Source of the DNA: Mycolicibacterium sp. P9-64
Lineage (GTDB): Bacteria > Actinomycetota > Actinomycetes > Mycobacteriales > Mycobacteriaceae
Reading direction: 5' to 3'
Length of the DNA stretch: 64,000 nt
Assembly: GCF_008329605.1 (NCBI RefSeq)
Contig: NZ_NPKO01000011.1
Coordinates: 1-64,000, forward strand
Part shown: positions 30,376-38,757 of the stretch, one piece after another
Numbering within the stretch: position 1 is the first letter of the stretch
Layout: the number at the start of each line of letters is the position of its first letter
Notes under the pieces: generated by a model
The model's input: the letters and a program-made list of their open reading frames with translations, nothing else
Database searches by the model: none
Told to the model about the DNA's origin: nothing
Position numbers and translations under genes: made by a program

Positions 30376-31698
30376 ATGGTTGCAGTCACCACCCCGATCG
30401 ACGCGGTTCCCCCGCCTCCCGCCGACACCGTCGACACCGTCGACACGCCCCGCGCCCGGCATTTGGGCCTGGTTCCCACCGCGTCGCTGATGACTGGCGC
30501 CGCGTTGGGCGTGGTGTGGTTCTGGGTCCCCCTGACGATCCTGATCCTCGCCATCTCGTCGATCCCGTCGATCATCGGCTTCCTCCTCGGCGCCGTCGCC
30601 TTCATCTACCTGATGCGCGGCGTCGAATGGGTCGAACGGGTGCGGAGCGAGGCGGTGTTCAACCTTCAGATCCCCGTCCCTCCCCGGAAGATGTCGCATT
30701 ACAGCGGCTTTCAGCGCTGGGCGCATCAGCTGTGGCTGGACGTCAGCAGCGTCAAGTTCTGGAAGGGGGCCGCGCACCACTATCTGCGCCTCACCTACGA
30801 CATGCTTGCCGCCGGAGTCGCATTCGCGCTGCTGGTGTTCGCCTTCGTGGGACCCGCCGCCGCGATCGCGATCAGCCGCAGCGACGACGCCATCGGCCTG
30901 TCGTTCATCTCGCCACCGTTGGCGTGGGTACTGGCAGTCATCGCCTTCGTGGCTGCCGCCGCAATCCTGGTGTTCGCCCCTGCCGTCGACGCGGCGATCG
31001 ACCGCTGGCTGCTGCCCCCGTCGGCCACCGCCGCCCTGCAGTACCAGGTCAGCGCGCTGGCCAATGCCCGGGAGGGGGCGGTGTCGTCGGCCCAGACCGA
31101 GCGCCACCGCATCGAACGCGACCTTCACGACAGCGTTCAGCCCCGACTGGTCTCGTTGGCCATGACGATCGGCCTTGCGCAGACCAAACTCGACACCGAC
31201 CTGCCCGAGGCGCGCAAGCTCATTACCGAGGCCCAGGACGACGCCAAGAGCGCGTTGCTCGAGTTGCGCAACGTCGTGCGTGGGATGGCGCCGACCATCC
31301 TGGCTGATCGCGGTCTGGACGCCGCGCTGTCCTCGGTCGTGCAGCGCACCGAAACCTCCGGTGTACCAACCAAACTGAACATCTACCTGCCGTACCGATT
31401 GCCCGACGAAGTCGAGTCTGTCGCCTACTTCGTGGTCGCCGAGGCCCTGACCAACGTCGCCAAGCATGCGCGCGCCACGCAGGCGGTGGTGACCGTGCGG
31501 TTCGACGAGCCCAGCCATGCGCTGCACGTCTCGGTGTTCGACGACGGCGTCGGCGGCGCGAACGTCAGCGGCGGCGAGGATGCGACTGGGCTCCGCGGTC
31601 TCGATGATCGCGTGCGGGCGGCCCGAGGAACGTTCGCGGTGACCAGCCCGGTGACCGGCCCCACCATCGTGTCGGCGGTGCTGCCATGCGCATCGTGA
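30376..31698 (+). CDS. Membrane sensor histidine kinase (HisKA_3, NarL-partner type)
   Basis: A 440-residue kinase. An N-terminal region with four hydrophobic segments (residues about 40-80 and 143-207) resembles the 'Sensor' membrane domain. It is followed by the dimerisation helix with the phospho-acceptor in ERHRIERDLHDSVQPRL (His251), then the ATPase domain (AEALTNVAKHARA as N-box, FDDGVGGA and GLRGLDDRVRAARG as G-boxes). It is the first gene of a three-gene operon; its 3' end overlaps the regulator by 13 bp. Confidence 0.93.
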   Translation: MVAVTTPIDAVPPPPADTVDTVDTPRARHLGLVPTASLMTGAALGVVWFWVPLTILILAISSIPSIIGFLLGAVAFIYLMRGVEWVERVRSEAVFNLQIPVPPRKMSHYSGFQRWAHQLWLDVSSVKFWKGAAHHYLRLTYDMLAAGVAFALLVFAFVGPAAAIAISRSDDAIGLSFISPPLAWVLAVIAFVAAAAILVFAPAVDAAIDRWLLPPSATAALQYQVSALANAREGAVSSAQTERHRIERDLHDSVQPRLVSLAMTIGLAQTKLDTDLPEARKLITEAQDDAKSALLELRNVVRGMAPTILADRGLDAALSSVVQRTETSGVPTKLNIYLPYRLPDEVESVAYFVVAEALTNVAKHARATQAVVTVRFDEPSHALHVSVFDDGVGGANVSGGEDATGLRGLDDRVRAARGTFAVTSPVTGPTIVSAVLPCAS

Positions 31699-32330
31699 TC
31701 GCGGAGGACTCCGCGCTGCTGCGGGCCGGCATCGAACGGATCCTCACCGACTTCGGCCACGACGTGGTGGCTGGCGTGTCCGACGCGACCAACCTGCTGC
31801 GGATCGTCAACGAACTCAAGCCCGACCTCGCGATCCTCGACGTCCGGATGCCGCCGACGTTCACCGACGAGGGCATCCGGGCGGCCGCGCTGCTGCGCAG
31901 CCAGAATCCGGAGTCGCCGGTGCTCGTCCTCTCGCACTACGTGGAGGAGCGCTACGCCGCCGACCTGATTGCCTCGGACACCAGAGGTTTCGGCTACCTG
32001 CTCAAGGATCGGGTGGCCGACGTGCCCACGTTCCTGGACGCCGTCACGGTCGTGAGCGGCGGGGGCACCGTGCTGGATCCCGAGGTGGTCTCTCAGATCC
32101 TGGTCCGTTCCCGCCGCCGGTCGGCCCTCGACGAGCTGACACCACGCGAGCAGGAGGTCCTGCAGCTCATGGCTGAGGGCAAGACCAACTCCGCCATTGC
32201 AGGCGCCCTGCACGTCTCGGTCGGCTCTGCAGAGAAGCACATCGCCTCGATCTTCTCCAAGTTCGACCTGGCCCCCGACGACAGCGAGAACCGCCGCGTG
32301 CTTGCGGTCCTGCGCTACCTCGAATCCTGA
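31686..32330 (+). CDS. NarL-family response regulator
   Basis: A 214-residue regulator with a receiver domain (acid pocket AEDS, phospho-acceptor Asp52 in LAILDVRMPP, Lys in YLLKDRV) and a C-terminal LuxR-type helix-turn-helix (LTPREQEVLQLMAEGKTNSA). The overlap with the kinase gene indicates a cognate pair. Targets are unknown; the downstream DUF4097 gene and the palindromic site upstream of the operon are candidates. Confidence 0.94.
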   Translation: MRIVIAEDSALLRAGIERILTDFGHDVVAGVSDATNLLRIVNELKPDLAILDVRMPPTFTDEGIRAAALLRSQNPESPVLVLSHYVEERYAADLIASDTRGFGYLLKDRVADVPTFLDAVTVVSGGGTVLDPEVVSQILVRSRRRSALDELTPREQEVLQLMAEGKTNSAIAGALHVSVGSAEKHIASIFSKFDLAPDDSENRRVLAVLRYLES

Positions 32331-32351
32331 ACCGTTGAAAGGGTTTCCATC

Positions 32352-33245
32352 GTGACGACCATCATCGCTCCCCCACCGCCCTCGCCCGCCGCTCCGCCAC
32401 CTCTGACCCCCGGCAGCCGCACGGTCGTACGCGTCCTGCTCGTCGCCGCTGCCGCGGTGTTGCTGATCGGAACGGTGAGCAGCCTGGCGGTCGCGGCGTT
32501 CGGCCTGAGCGCGCTACGCATGACTACCGACACCCAGCCCCTGCCTGTCGCCATGAAGGCGCTGATCCTCGACACCGCCGACTCCACGACGCTCGTTCGG
32601 ATCGTCGCCGACCGTGCCGCGACCGAACCTCGGGTGGACCTCCGTCAGGTCGACTCGCGTCAGTCGCCAGGTGCGGCGGTGTCGGTCGCCAACGAACCGG
32701 GGGGCACCCGGGTGACCGTCGCGTCGCACTCCGGTCGGTTCATGGACTGGAATCGCGCGGGTGAGCTCACCGTGACACTGCCGCCGGATCTGGCACGAAA
32801 GCTGTCGGTCACCGTGCATCAGGAGGACGGCGTGGTGATGGCCCAGGCGGACGTGGATCAGTTGGTCGCCAGAACGATCGACGGGGCGATCGTGCTGAGC
32901 GGCTCGGCGCGGCGCGTCGAGATCTCCAGCCAGGACGGGTCGGTGGTCACGCGCGAGCCGATCTCGGTTACCGAATCGTTCAACGCCACCACCTCCGACG
33001 GCAGCATCAACGTGGACTTCAAGAACGCCGCACCGAAGACCATCGACGTGACGAGCCGCAACGGTTCCGTCACCATCGCACTCCCGCCGCGCGGGCCGTA
33101 CCTGGTCGACGCGAACACCGATTCTGGGGACGGATCAACGGAGGTCGACGTCCCTCAGACCAACGACCCGCACGACGCGTCGTCGGTGATCACTGCACGG
33201 TCCGAAGACGGCAGCGTGGTCGTGACGACGCTGGATCGCAACTGA
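32352..33245 (+). CDS. Membrane-anchored DUF4097 beta-repeat protein
   Basis: A 297-residue protein with a Pro-rich N-terminus, one transmembrane segment (about residues 26-58) and an exported domain of repeated beta-strand motifs (TTSDGSINVDFKNAAPKTIDVTSRNGSVTI, with further SQDGSVV and SEDGSVVV units). This is typical of DUF4097/DUF4098 'putative adhesin' proteins. GTG start at 32352, 21 bp after the regulator. Likely a cell-envelope element controlled by, or sensed with, the two-component system. Confidence 0.85.
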   Translation: MTTIIAPPPPSPAAPPPLTPGSRTVVRVLLVAAAAVLLIGTVSSLAVAAFGLSALRMTTDTQPLPVAMKALILDTADSTTLVRIVADRAATEPRVDLRQVDSRQSPGAAVSVANEPGGTRVTVASHSGRFMDWNRAGELTVTLPPDLARKLSVTVHQEDGVVMAQADVDQLVARTIDGAIVLSGSARRVEISSQDGSVVTREPISVTESFNATTSDGSINVDFKNAAPKTIDVTSRNGSVTIALPPRGPYLVDANTDSGDGSTEVDVPQTNDPHDASSVITARSEDGSVVVTTLDRN

Positions 33246-33319
33246 CCCCGGCCGTCGTTGCTGCCGTCATATGAGCCGTCTATGGATCCGCTGAACGATC
33301 ACGGAAGGGTGGGGAGACT

Positions 33320-33883
33320 GTGAAGATGACGACATCGCAGGTCGGCGATGCGACCCGACGGCCCGTTCTTGGTGAGCTGCCAAAAACGTTCCGTACCGCC
33401 GACTCACCGACCCGAGCTGCACTTGTCGACGACGAGCGCACCCTGACCAACCTGATTCGGATGGCGCTGCGCGATGAGGGCTGGGGAATCGACATCACAC
33501 CCGATGCGGTGGAATTCGACGAACTCGTCGCCCAGTTGCGGAACGTGTTGCGCCGGTCGGCCTACCCAACCGCTGCGAGTGACGAGGTGGTCGTCGTCGG
33601 CGATCTCGAGCTGGACGGCGCGAGCCGAGAGGTGACGCGGGCTGGTTCGTCGATCTCCTTGACCTCGACGGAGTTCGAACTGCTGCGCTACCTCATGCGC
33701 CACCAGGGGCGGGCCGCGGGCCGCAAGGAGATCCTCGCCAGCGTCTGGGACTACGACTTCGGTGGCCGGTCGGGCATCGTCGACCTCTACATCTCGTACT
33801 TGAGGAAAAAGGTCGATGCCGGGCGCGCGCCCATGATTCACACCGTGCGTGGTGTGGGATATCTGCTGCGGTCCGCCGAATAA
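33320..33883 (+). CDS. OmpR-type winged-helix regulator with deleted receiver core
   Basis: 187 residues. The C-terminal half is a complete OmpR/PhoB DNA-binding domain (SSISLTSTEFELLRYLMRHQGR, SYLRKKVDAGRAPMIHTVRGVGY). The N-terminal half starts like a receiver (LVDDERTLTNLIRMALRDEGW, residues 35-55) but joins directly to its last helix (FDELVAQLRNVLRRS, 66-80). About 75-80 residues are absent, including the phospho-acceptor Asp, the switch Thr/Ser and the Lys. The frame is intact and a GGGGAG ribosome site precedes the GTG (ATG 6 nt later). No kinase gene is adjacent. Confidence 0.85.
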   Translation: MKMTTSQVGDATRRPVLGELPKTFRTADSPTRAALVDDERTLTNLIRMALRDEGWGIDITPDAVEFDELVAQLRNVLRRSAYPTAASDEVVVVGDLELDGASREVTRAGSSISLTSTEFELLRYLMRHQGRAAGRKEILASVWDYDFGGRSGIVDLYISYLRKKVDAGRAPMIHTVRGVGYLLRSAE

Positions 33884-33964
33884 CGGTCACGCCGCGCCGA
33901 CGTGCAATTCATCGTGCGCGAATTACTTTGCAATTGCGGATTTCGCATTTCTTGCCGTACCAAC

Positions 33965-34003
33965 ACGGGAGTGTGACGCACATTCGTCGCGTCACACTCC
34001 CGT
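33965..34003. terminator. Perfect 15-bp hairpin between convergent genes
   Basis: ACGGGAGTGTGACGC (33965-33979) and its exact complement GCGTCACACTCCCGT (33989-34003) flank a 9-nt loop. The hairpin lies 25 bp beyond the stop of the secreted-protein gene and 81 bp beyond the OmpR-type gene. There is no T-tract, as is common for mycobacterial terminator-like hairpins. Confidence 0.65.
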
Positions 34004-34028
34004 CGTGGATCAATGCATTCCAATGGCG

Positions 34029-34328
34029 TCAGCATGCCACGTCGACGACGACGGTCTTCGACAGAATCGTCTCGCTCGGTGACCCACCCCCGCGCGAGTC
34101 GACGGTACTGAACGTCTGACCCGGGCGGACCGACGTCACCGAGCAGGACGCCAATGGTGCAGCACCGGACCGGTTGAGGATCACGTGGTAACCGCTGGAC
34201 TCCAGCGTCCGCACCGTGTCCTCGATCTTCGACGGGCCACCTGGCGCCGCGGCGGCAACCCCTGCCAACCCGAGCAGCGAGCCAGCCAATGCACCCGCGA
34301 CGAGCGCGGAAAGCGCGTAATTCTTCAT
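34029..34328 (-). CDS. Small secreted protein
   Basis: A 99-residue protein with a Sec signal peptide (MKNYALSALVAGALAGSLLGLAGVAAAAPGG, probable cleavage after AAA near residue 27). The mature domain of about 70 residues has two Cys (SCSV and the C-terminal VDVAC) that could pair. The segment IEDTVRTLESSGYHVILNRSG is seen in small mycobacterial secreted proteins of unknown function. The ATG at 34328 has an AGGG site 8 nt upstream; an ATG 3 codons earlier is less well placed. Confidence 0.8.
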   Translation of the reverse strand: MKNYALSALVAGALAGSLLGLAGVAAAAPGGPSKIEDTVRTLESSGYHVILNRSGAAPLASCSVTSVRPGQTFSTVDSRGGGSPSETILSKTVVVDVAC

Positions 34329-34498
34329 GTCTTCCATCCCTTTTGGTGTCTGCGGAAAACCTCCCGCTCTTCAATGAATTCGACACCTCCAGAATAATGC
34401 AATTCCAAGCGCAATCCCGGTTCTCATAGAGAATGCAAAGATAGCGAATCGGCGCATATTGAAATTGACGCCGACCGTCGAATGCCGAGCCTTTTGCG

Positions 34499-35515
34499 CT
34501 AGATCAGGGCAGAGAAGATCTCGGCGACTGGCGCCGCCTTGGCCTGCCGATATCCGGTGCCTGCCCACACGTTGGTGCCGTGCGGGTCGCCTGCCCGCAC
34601 GGCGGCGGCACGCAGCGGGCTCGTCATGTAGTGGATCTCGGGATAGCCGAACGGCGCTTCGGCATCGTGCGCGTCGATGAAGCGGTTGCGCAGACCGCGC
34701 GCGTAGCGGCCGGAGAAGGATCGGGTCACGACGGTTTCGGTGAACTGCGGATCCTGCAGCGCGGCACGATGCACCGGGCTACTGCCCGCCTCATCGGCGA
34801 GCAGGAACGCGGTGCCCAAGCTTGCCGCCACTGCACCGGAGGCCAGCACGTCGGCGACGTCGACGGCGGTCATCAACCCACCCGCAGCGATCACCGGCAC
34901 GTCGAGACCGACGGTCGTCGCGCGGAGCAGTTGCGAGAGCGGCTGGGTCGGCGGGGGGGCTGCCGGATCGAGCGTCCCGCGGTGCCCGCCCGCCGCCGGA
35001 CCCTGTGCGGCCACGGCATCGACGCCGACCGCGACGGCCAGCTCTGCCTCGGCCAGGGTGGTGATGGTGCCGACCGTGGTGATGCCGGCACTGCGCAGTC
35101 GCGTGCACTCCTCCGCGTCGGGCAGCCCGAACGTGAACGACACCACCTCGGGCTTGAGGTCCATCACCACGTCGAGCTTCGCCGACCAGTGGTCGTCGTC
35201 GTAGCGCGGCTCGCCGAGGTGGGTGTCGTAGCGCGCGGATTCACTCTCGAGGGCCTTCGCGTAGCGGTGGATCGCGTCGGGCAGCGCGGCACTCGAGCGC
35301 ACGACGAACAGGTTCACGCCGAGCGGACCCGACGTGAGCGCCCGTGCGGCCGTGATGCGTTCGGCGAGAACATCGGCGGTGAGGTAACCGGCCGCGAGGA
35401 AGCCGAGACCGCCCGCGTTGGTCCCCGCGGCCGCAAGCTCGGGCGTCGTCGGGCCGCCGGCCATGGGAGCCACGATCACGGGCGCGTCCAGTGCGCGCAG
35501 GTCCAGTCCGGCCAT
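34499..35515 (-). CDS. Nitronate monooxygenase-family flavoprotein
   Basis: A 338-residue FMN TIM-barrel protein of the nitronate monooxygenase (2-nitropropane dioxygenase-like) family. PVIVAPMAGGPTTPELAAAG is the N-terminal motif, GPAAGGHRGT contains the putative catalytic His, and VPVIAAGGLMTAVDVADVLASGA the phosphate-binding site. The ATG at 35515 shares one base with the upstream acetyltransferase stop (TGATG); a GTG at 35518 is also possible. Some relatives are not true nitronate oxidases. Confidence 0.87.
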   Translation of the reverse strand: MAGLDLRALDAPVIVAPMAGGPTTPELAAAGTNAGGLGFLAAGYLTADVLAERITAARALTSGPLGVNLFVVRSSAALPDAIHRYAKALESESARYDTHLGEPRYDDDHWSAKLDVVMDLKPEVVSFTFGLPDAEECTRLRSAGITTVGTITTLAEAELAVAVGVDAVAAQGPAAGGHRGTLDPAAPPPTQPLSQLLRATTVGLDVPVIAAGGLMTAVDVADVLASGAVAASLGTAFLLADEAGSSPVHRAALQDPQFTETVVTRSFSGRYARGLRNRFIDAHDAEAPFGYPEIHYMTSPLRAAAVRAGDPHGTNVWAGTGYRQAKAAPVAEIFSALI

Positions 35516-36057
35516 CACCGCACCGCCTTTCCAAACATCAGGCAGTCCTGCGGTTCAGGACCGAGATTGGGAAATATCGCATATCGCGCGAGCCGGCCTT
35601 CGAGGGTGAGGCCGCATCGTCGGAGAACCCCCGCCGACCCGGGGTTGTCGACGTGGCAGTACGCGGAAATCCGGTACACGGTGCGATCGCGTCGAGCCTC
35701 GTCGATCAACAGCTGGGCCACCTCCGACATGATTCCCTGCCGCCACCACCGGCGGCCGATGCCATACCCAAGTTCCACCGTGTGCGGCGCCGACCTGCGC
35801 CAACCGCACGTGCCGATGAACTCACCGGTGTCGCGGGTTTCGATCAGCCACGTCGGGTCAGCGTCGACGTTGAACAGCCTGGTGATGACGCGGCGGGTCT
35901 CATCGACTCCCTCGTGCGGCGTCCAGGACATGTAGCGCGACACTTCGGGATCGGCCGCCATCCCGTCGAACATCGCCTCTGCGTCGTCGACGTGCGGCAC
36001 GCGCAACCTGGTGCGCTCGCCGGTGAGTGTTGGGGGTCGGACCGGGTGGTTCGCCAT
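35515..36057 (-). CDS. GNAT N-acetyltransferase (RimJ/RimL type)
   Basis: A 180-residue GNAT. An N-terminal LTGERTRLRVPHVDDAEAMFDGMAADPEVSRYMSW and the acetyl-CoA loop region VELGYGIGRRWWRQGIMSEVAQLLID are followed by HVDNPGSAGVLRRCGLTLEGRLARY. This resembles ribosomal-protein or small-molecule acetyltransferases. The start at 36057 has an AGGA site 7 nt upstream. It is coupled to the nitronate monooxygenase gene. Confidence 0.87.
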   Translation of the reverse strand: MANHPVRPPTLTGERTRLRVPHVDDAEAMFDGMAADPEVSRYMSWTPHEGVDETRRVITRLFNVDADPTWLIETRDTGEFIGTCGWRRSAPHTVELGYGIGRRWWRQGIMSEVAQLLIDEARRDRTVYRISAYCHVDNPGSAGVLRRCGLTLEGRLARYAIFPNLGPEPQDCLMFGKAVR

Positions 36058-36111
36058 CGCTCCATCCTGCAACGCTGTGCTCACCGCACGGGAGGTGGTT
36101 CACTGGTTTGA

Positions 36112-36501
36112 ATGGCCATCACGTTCAATCACACCATCGTGGCCGCCAAGGATCGTCGTGAATCGGCGGACTACTTCACCGAGCTCTTCGGGCTGCCAGC
36201 TGCCGCGGAGTTCGGGCCGTTCCTGGCGGTGACGCTCAATCACGGGGTCAGCCTCGACTTCGCCAACTCACCCGACGGTGCCGACATCCACCCTCAGCAC
36301 TACGCATTCCTGGTGTCCGAGGCCGAGTTCGACGCGATCTACGGCCGTATCCGCGCACGCGGGCAGGAGCATTGGGCCGACCCCCGGGGCGCCCGCCCCG
36401 GCGAGATCAACGACAACGACGGCGGACGCGGCGTGTACTTCCAGGATCCCTCCGGGCACTACCTGGAGATCCTCACCCGGCCGTACGGCTCCGGCGGCTG
36501 A
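36112..36501 (+). CDS. VOC family protein
   Basis: A 129-residue glyoxalase-fold protein: TFNHTIVAAKDRRESADYFTELFGLPAA begins module one and HYAFLVSEAEFDAIYGRIRARGQ module two, ending GVYFQDPSGHYLEILTRPY. His of FNHT, His of QHYAF and Glu of LEIL are the likely metal ligands. Its last 29 bp overlap the convergent maleylpyruvate-isomerase-like gene. Confidence 0.87.
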   Translation: MAITFNHTIVAAKDRRESADYFTELFGLPAAAEFGPFLAVTLNHGVSLDFANSPDGADIHPQHYAFLVSEAEFDAIYGRIRARGQEHWADPRGARPGEINDNDGGRGVYFQDPSGHYLEILTRPYGSGG

Positions 36502-37132
36502 GCACTCGCGACGACAGCACCGCGACGCCGTCGCCACTCAACCGCGCCAGCGCACTGGGCCGATCCCCCAGCACCGACACCAGGTCGGCCGCGCGGCCAC
36601 TGACCTCGGGACCGTCCACCCCGTGTGTCCAGTCCGCGTCGGTCGCAGTCAGCCGCAGGCCGCCGCTGTTGCGGTAGGCCGGGACGAACGGATTCGGAAG
36701 CGACACCTGGGTTTTCAGCACCGCAGCCAGGGCAGCTGCGGGAACATCGGGTTCCCGATCCAGTGCGAGGACGATGTCCAGTTCGTGGGTGACGTGATCA
36801 CCAAGGAGCAGGCTTCGCGGAAAGTACCGGCCCATGCCGAGGGGTCGGTCGACGAGGTGTGCGAAGTCGTCGAGCAGATCCGCCGGGCAGCGGGTGGCCG
36901 CCAAGGTGCGCGCCAGATCGGTGTTGGCATCGTCGAATGAGCCTCCGTGGCGGGCCATCTCGGCGATGAACGGGCCGAGCCTGGACCGGTAGCCGATGAC
37001 CAGGTGGGCCAGCACGTCGTGGTTGGTCCACGCGTCGCACAGGCTCGGCGCGGCCCAGTCGTCGGTGCTGAGGGTGGCGGCAACGGTCAGGAATCGAAGG
37101 TCGTTGGCACGCAACAACTCACGCGCGGACAT
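36473..37132 (-). CDS. Maleylpyruvate isomerase-family (mycothiol-dependent type, DinB fold) protein
   Basis: A 219-residue protein with the MDMPI N-terminal pattern: Trp-containing SLCDAWTNHDVLAHLVIGYRSRL and the second metal-His segment GDHVTHELDIVLAL. Members are mycothiol- or metal-dependent transferases or isomerases of uncertain substrate. It overlaps the upstream alpha/beta hydrolase gene by 14 bp and is likely co-transcribed with it. Start ATG at 37132 (MSARELLRAN). Confidence 0.83.
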   Translation of the reverse strand: MSARELLRANDLRFLTVAATLSTDDWAAPSLCDAWTNHDVLAHLVIGYRSRLGPFIAEMARHGGSFDDANTDLARTLAATRCPADLLDDFAHLVDRPLGMGRYFPRSLLLGDHVTHELDIVLALDREPDVPAAALAAVLKTQVSLPNPFVPAYRNSGGLRLTATDADWTHGVDGPEVSGRAADLVSVLGDRPSALARLSGDGVAVLSSRVLSRRSRTAG

Positions 37133-38027
37133 CGAGATGCTCCACGAAGAAGGCGGTCTGGTCGGCGAGCACCCGGCCAAGCAATGGTGGGTGGTAGATG
37201 GCGAAGTGGTCCGACGCGTAGTGCCTGGCAATTCCGTTCGGCGCTCTGCGGGCCACCAAAGTGGCGTAACCCGGGTTCATCAGGTTCTCCTGGTCGCAGA
37301 CGCAGACCAGCAGCGGCGCGGTGACGCGGCGGGCGTGCCGCAGCGCCGACGTGGTCACGATGGCCACGGCGTCGGCCGCGGCGATCCGGTTGTCGAAGGC
37401 ATAGCCGGGCGGGACGGTGGAGTTCCAGCCTTCCAGCGCTCCGGGCGCTGTCACCATGGCGAGGGCATCGGGTGCGCCGACGATGGGTACGTACCTGCGG
37501 TCGCGGCGGGTCACTGCGCGCACGGCGTCCTCGACGATGGCGGGAGCCAGCCGCAGCGGGCCCGAGATGCCGAGGCTGCGTGCCGCTCCGGGTCCGTGCA
37601 CGATCGGGCACTGGATCACCGCTGCTGCGAGGTCGGGGGTATCGGCGGCCACGCGGACCACGTTCATGCCGCCGAGACTGGTCCCCCACAGCCCGAGCCG
37701 TGCCCGGTCGACGTCGGTGCGCTGACCAAGGAAGGACAATGCCGCGGCGACGTCGGCCCGCTGTCGCGACATCGAGATACGTTGGCGCGGTTGCCCATCC
37801 GAGGATCCGGTGTGGCGGTAGTCGAACGCGAGCGTGGCGATGCCCGACGCCGCGAAGTGCTGTTCGTATTGGGCCAGCATCATGTCGTGCGTCGCGCCGA
37901 GTCCGTGCACCAACACGACGGCCGGGTGCGGTCCGGGTCTGGCGGGCAACGTCAACCATGCCGCGCACGTCGTTCCGTTGGACGTGAAGTCGACGCGATG
38001 GGTCTCGAGCTTCGTGACGCCGGGCAT
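37119..38027 (-). CDS. Alpha/beta hydrolase (prolyl oligopeptidase/acyl esterase-like)
   Basis: A 302-residue hydrolase. The oxyanion segment is VVLVHGLGATHDMM, the nucleophile elbow GLWGTSLGGMN, the acid probably the Asp of CVCDQENLM, and the His that of ASDHFAIYHPP. Soluble, no signal peptide. It is divergent from a TetR gene across 84 bp that contain a paired operator, so it is probably repressed by that regulator and released by an unknown small molecule. Confidence 0.87.
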   Translation of the reverse strand: MPGVTKLETHRVDFTSNGTTCAAWLTLPARPGPHPAVVLVHGLGATHDMMLAQYEQHFAASGIATLAFDYRHTGSSDGQPRQRISMSRQRADVAAALSFLGQRTDVDRARLGLWGTSLGGMNVVRVAADTPDLAAAVIQCPIVHGPGAARSLGISGPLRLAPAIVEDAVRAVTRRDRRYVPIVGAPDALAMVTAPGALEGWNSTVPPGYAFDNRIAAADAVAIVTTSALRHARRVTAPLLVCVCDQENLMNPGYATLVARRAPNGIARHYASDHFAIYHPPLLGRVLADQTAFFVEHLDVRA

Positions 38028-38040
38028 GCCCCTCCTAGAT

Positions 38041-38087
38041 AAGTACGCTGTACGTGTTCGCTACACTGCAATACGTACGTCGTACTT
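38041..38087. promoter_or_regulatory. Inverted pair of 17-bp operator-like sites
   Basis: AAGTACGCTGTACGTGT (38041-38057) faces an inverted copy at 38071-38087, which reads AAGTACGACGTACGTAT on the other strand: 14 of 17 identical. The spacer is 13 bp. The pair lies between the divergent hydrolase and TetR genes, ending 24 bp before the TetR GTG, and overlaps where both promoters must be. Confidence 0.7.
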
Positions 38088-38111
38088 GTCAAGGTCTTGC
38101 TTGGAGGCAAC

Positions 38112-38744
38112 GTGAGGGCGCGGTTCACGGTCGACGAAATCGCCACTGCGGCTTTGGGAATCGTCGACGACTCCGGTCTGGGTGCCCTCAGCATGCGCAC
38201 GTTGGCCGCCGCGCTCGGAACCGGGCCGATGACCGTCTACAACTACGTCGCAGACAAGGAGGGACTGGAGGAGCTCGTCGTCGCCGCGGTGGTCGCCGAC
38301 GTCGCCGTGCCCGCCCCAACGTCCGATTGGAAGCGCGACGTCCACGCGATCGCGAGCGGGATGTGGCGGGGTGTGCGCGCCCACCCTGCGGCGATTCCGC
38401 TGGTGCTGACCCGACGGATGTCGTCGGCCACCGGTTTCGCGATCGCCGACGCGCTGGTCGGCGCCCTGGCCCGAGCGGGGCTGACCGACGAGGACCGGCT
38501 CTACGCCTTCCACGCGGTGCTGGGTTTCGTCGTCGGTGCGGCGCAGGCGGAGCTGGCGGGCCCGCTAGCACGGGGACGGGCCGCGGACGCGACCGATGCC
38601 GCCGCTCGGATCGGCGCGGTTGCGGGCGAACGGCACCCGCACATCGAGGCGTTGTCGAAGGTCGCCATGCGGACGTCAGCCGAGGAGGACTTCGACGGAG
38701 GGCTTCGAATGCTGCTCGACGGGATCGCGCTGCGCAGCCGGTGA
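38112..38744 (+). CDS. TetR-family regulator (TetR C-terminal type)
   Basis: A 210-residue regulator. The N-terminal helix-turn-helix reads LSMRTLAAALGTGPMTVYNYVADKEGL, the pattern of TetR(C)-type repressors. The GTG at 38112 follows GGAGG by 4 nt; an upstream TTG has no such site. Together with the paired operator it probably controls the divergent hydrolase operon and itself. Confidence 0.9.
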   Translation: MRARFTVDEIATAALGIVDDSGLGALSMRTLAAALGTGPMTVYNYVADKEGLEELVVAAVVADVAVPAPTSDWKRDVHAIASGMWRGVRAHPAAIPLVLTRRMSSATGFAIADALVGALARAGLTDEDRLYAFHAVLGFVVGAAQAELAGPLARGRAADATDAAARIGAVAGERHPHIEALSKVAMRTSAEEDFDGGLRMLLDGIALRSR

Positions 38745-38757
38745 ACGCCCGCGGTGG

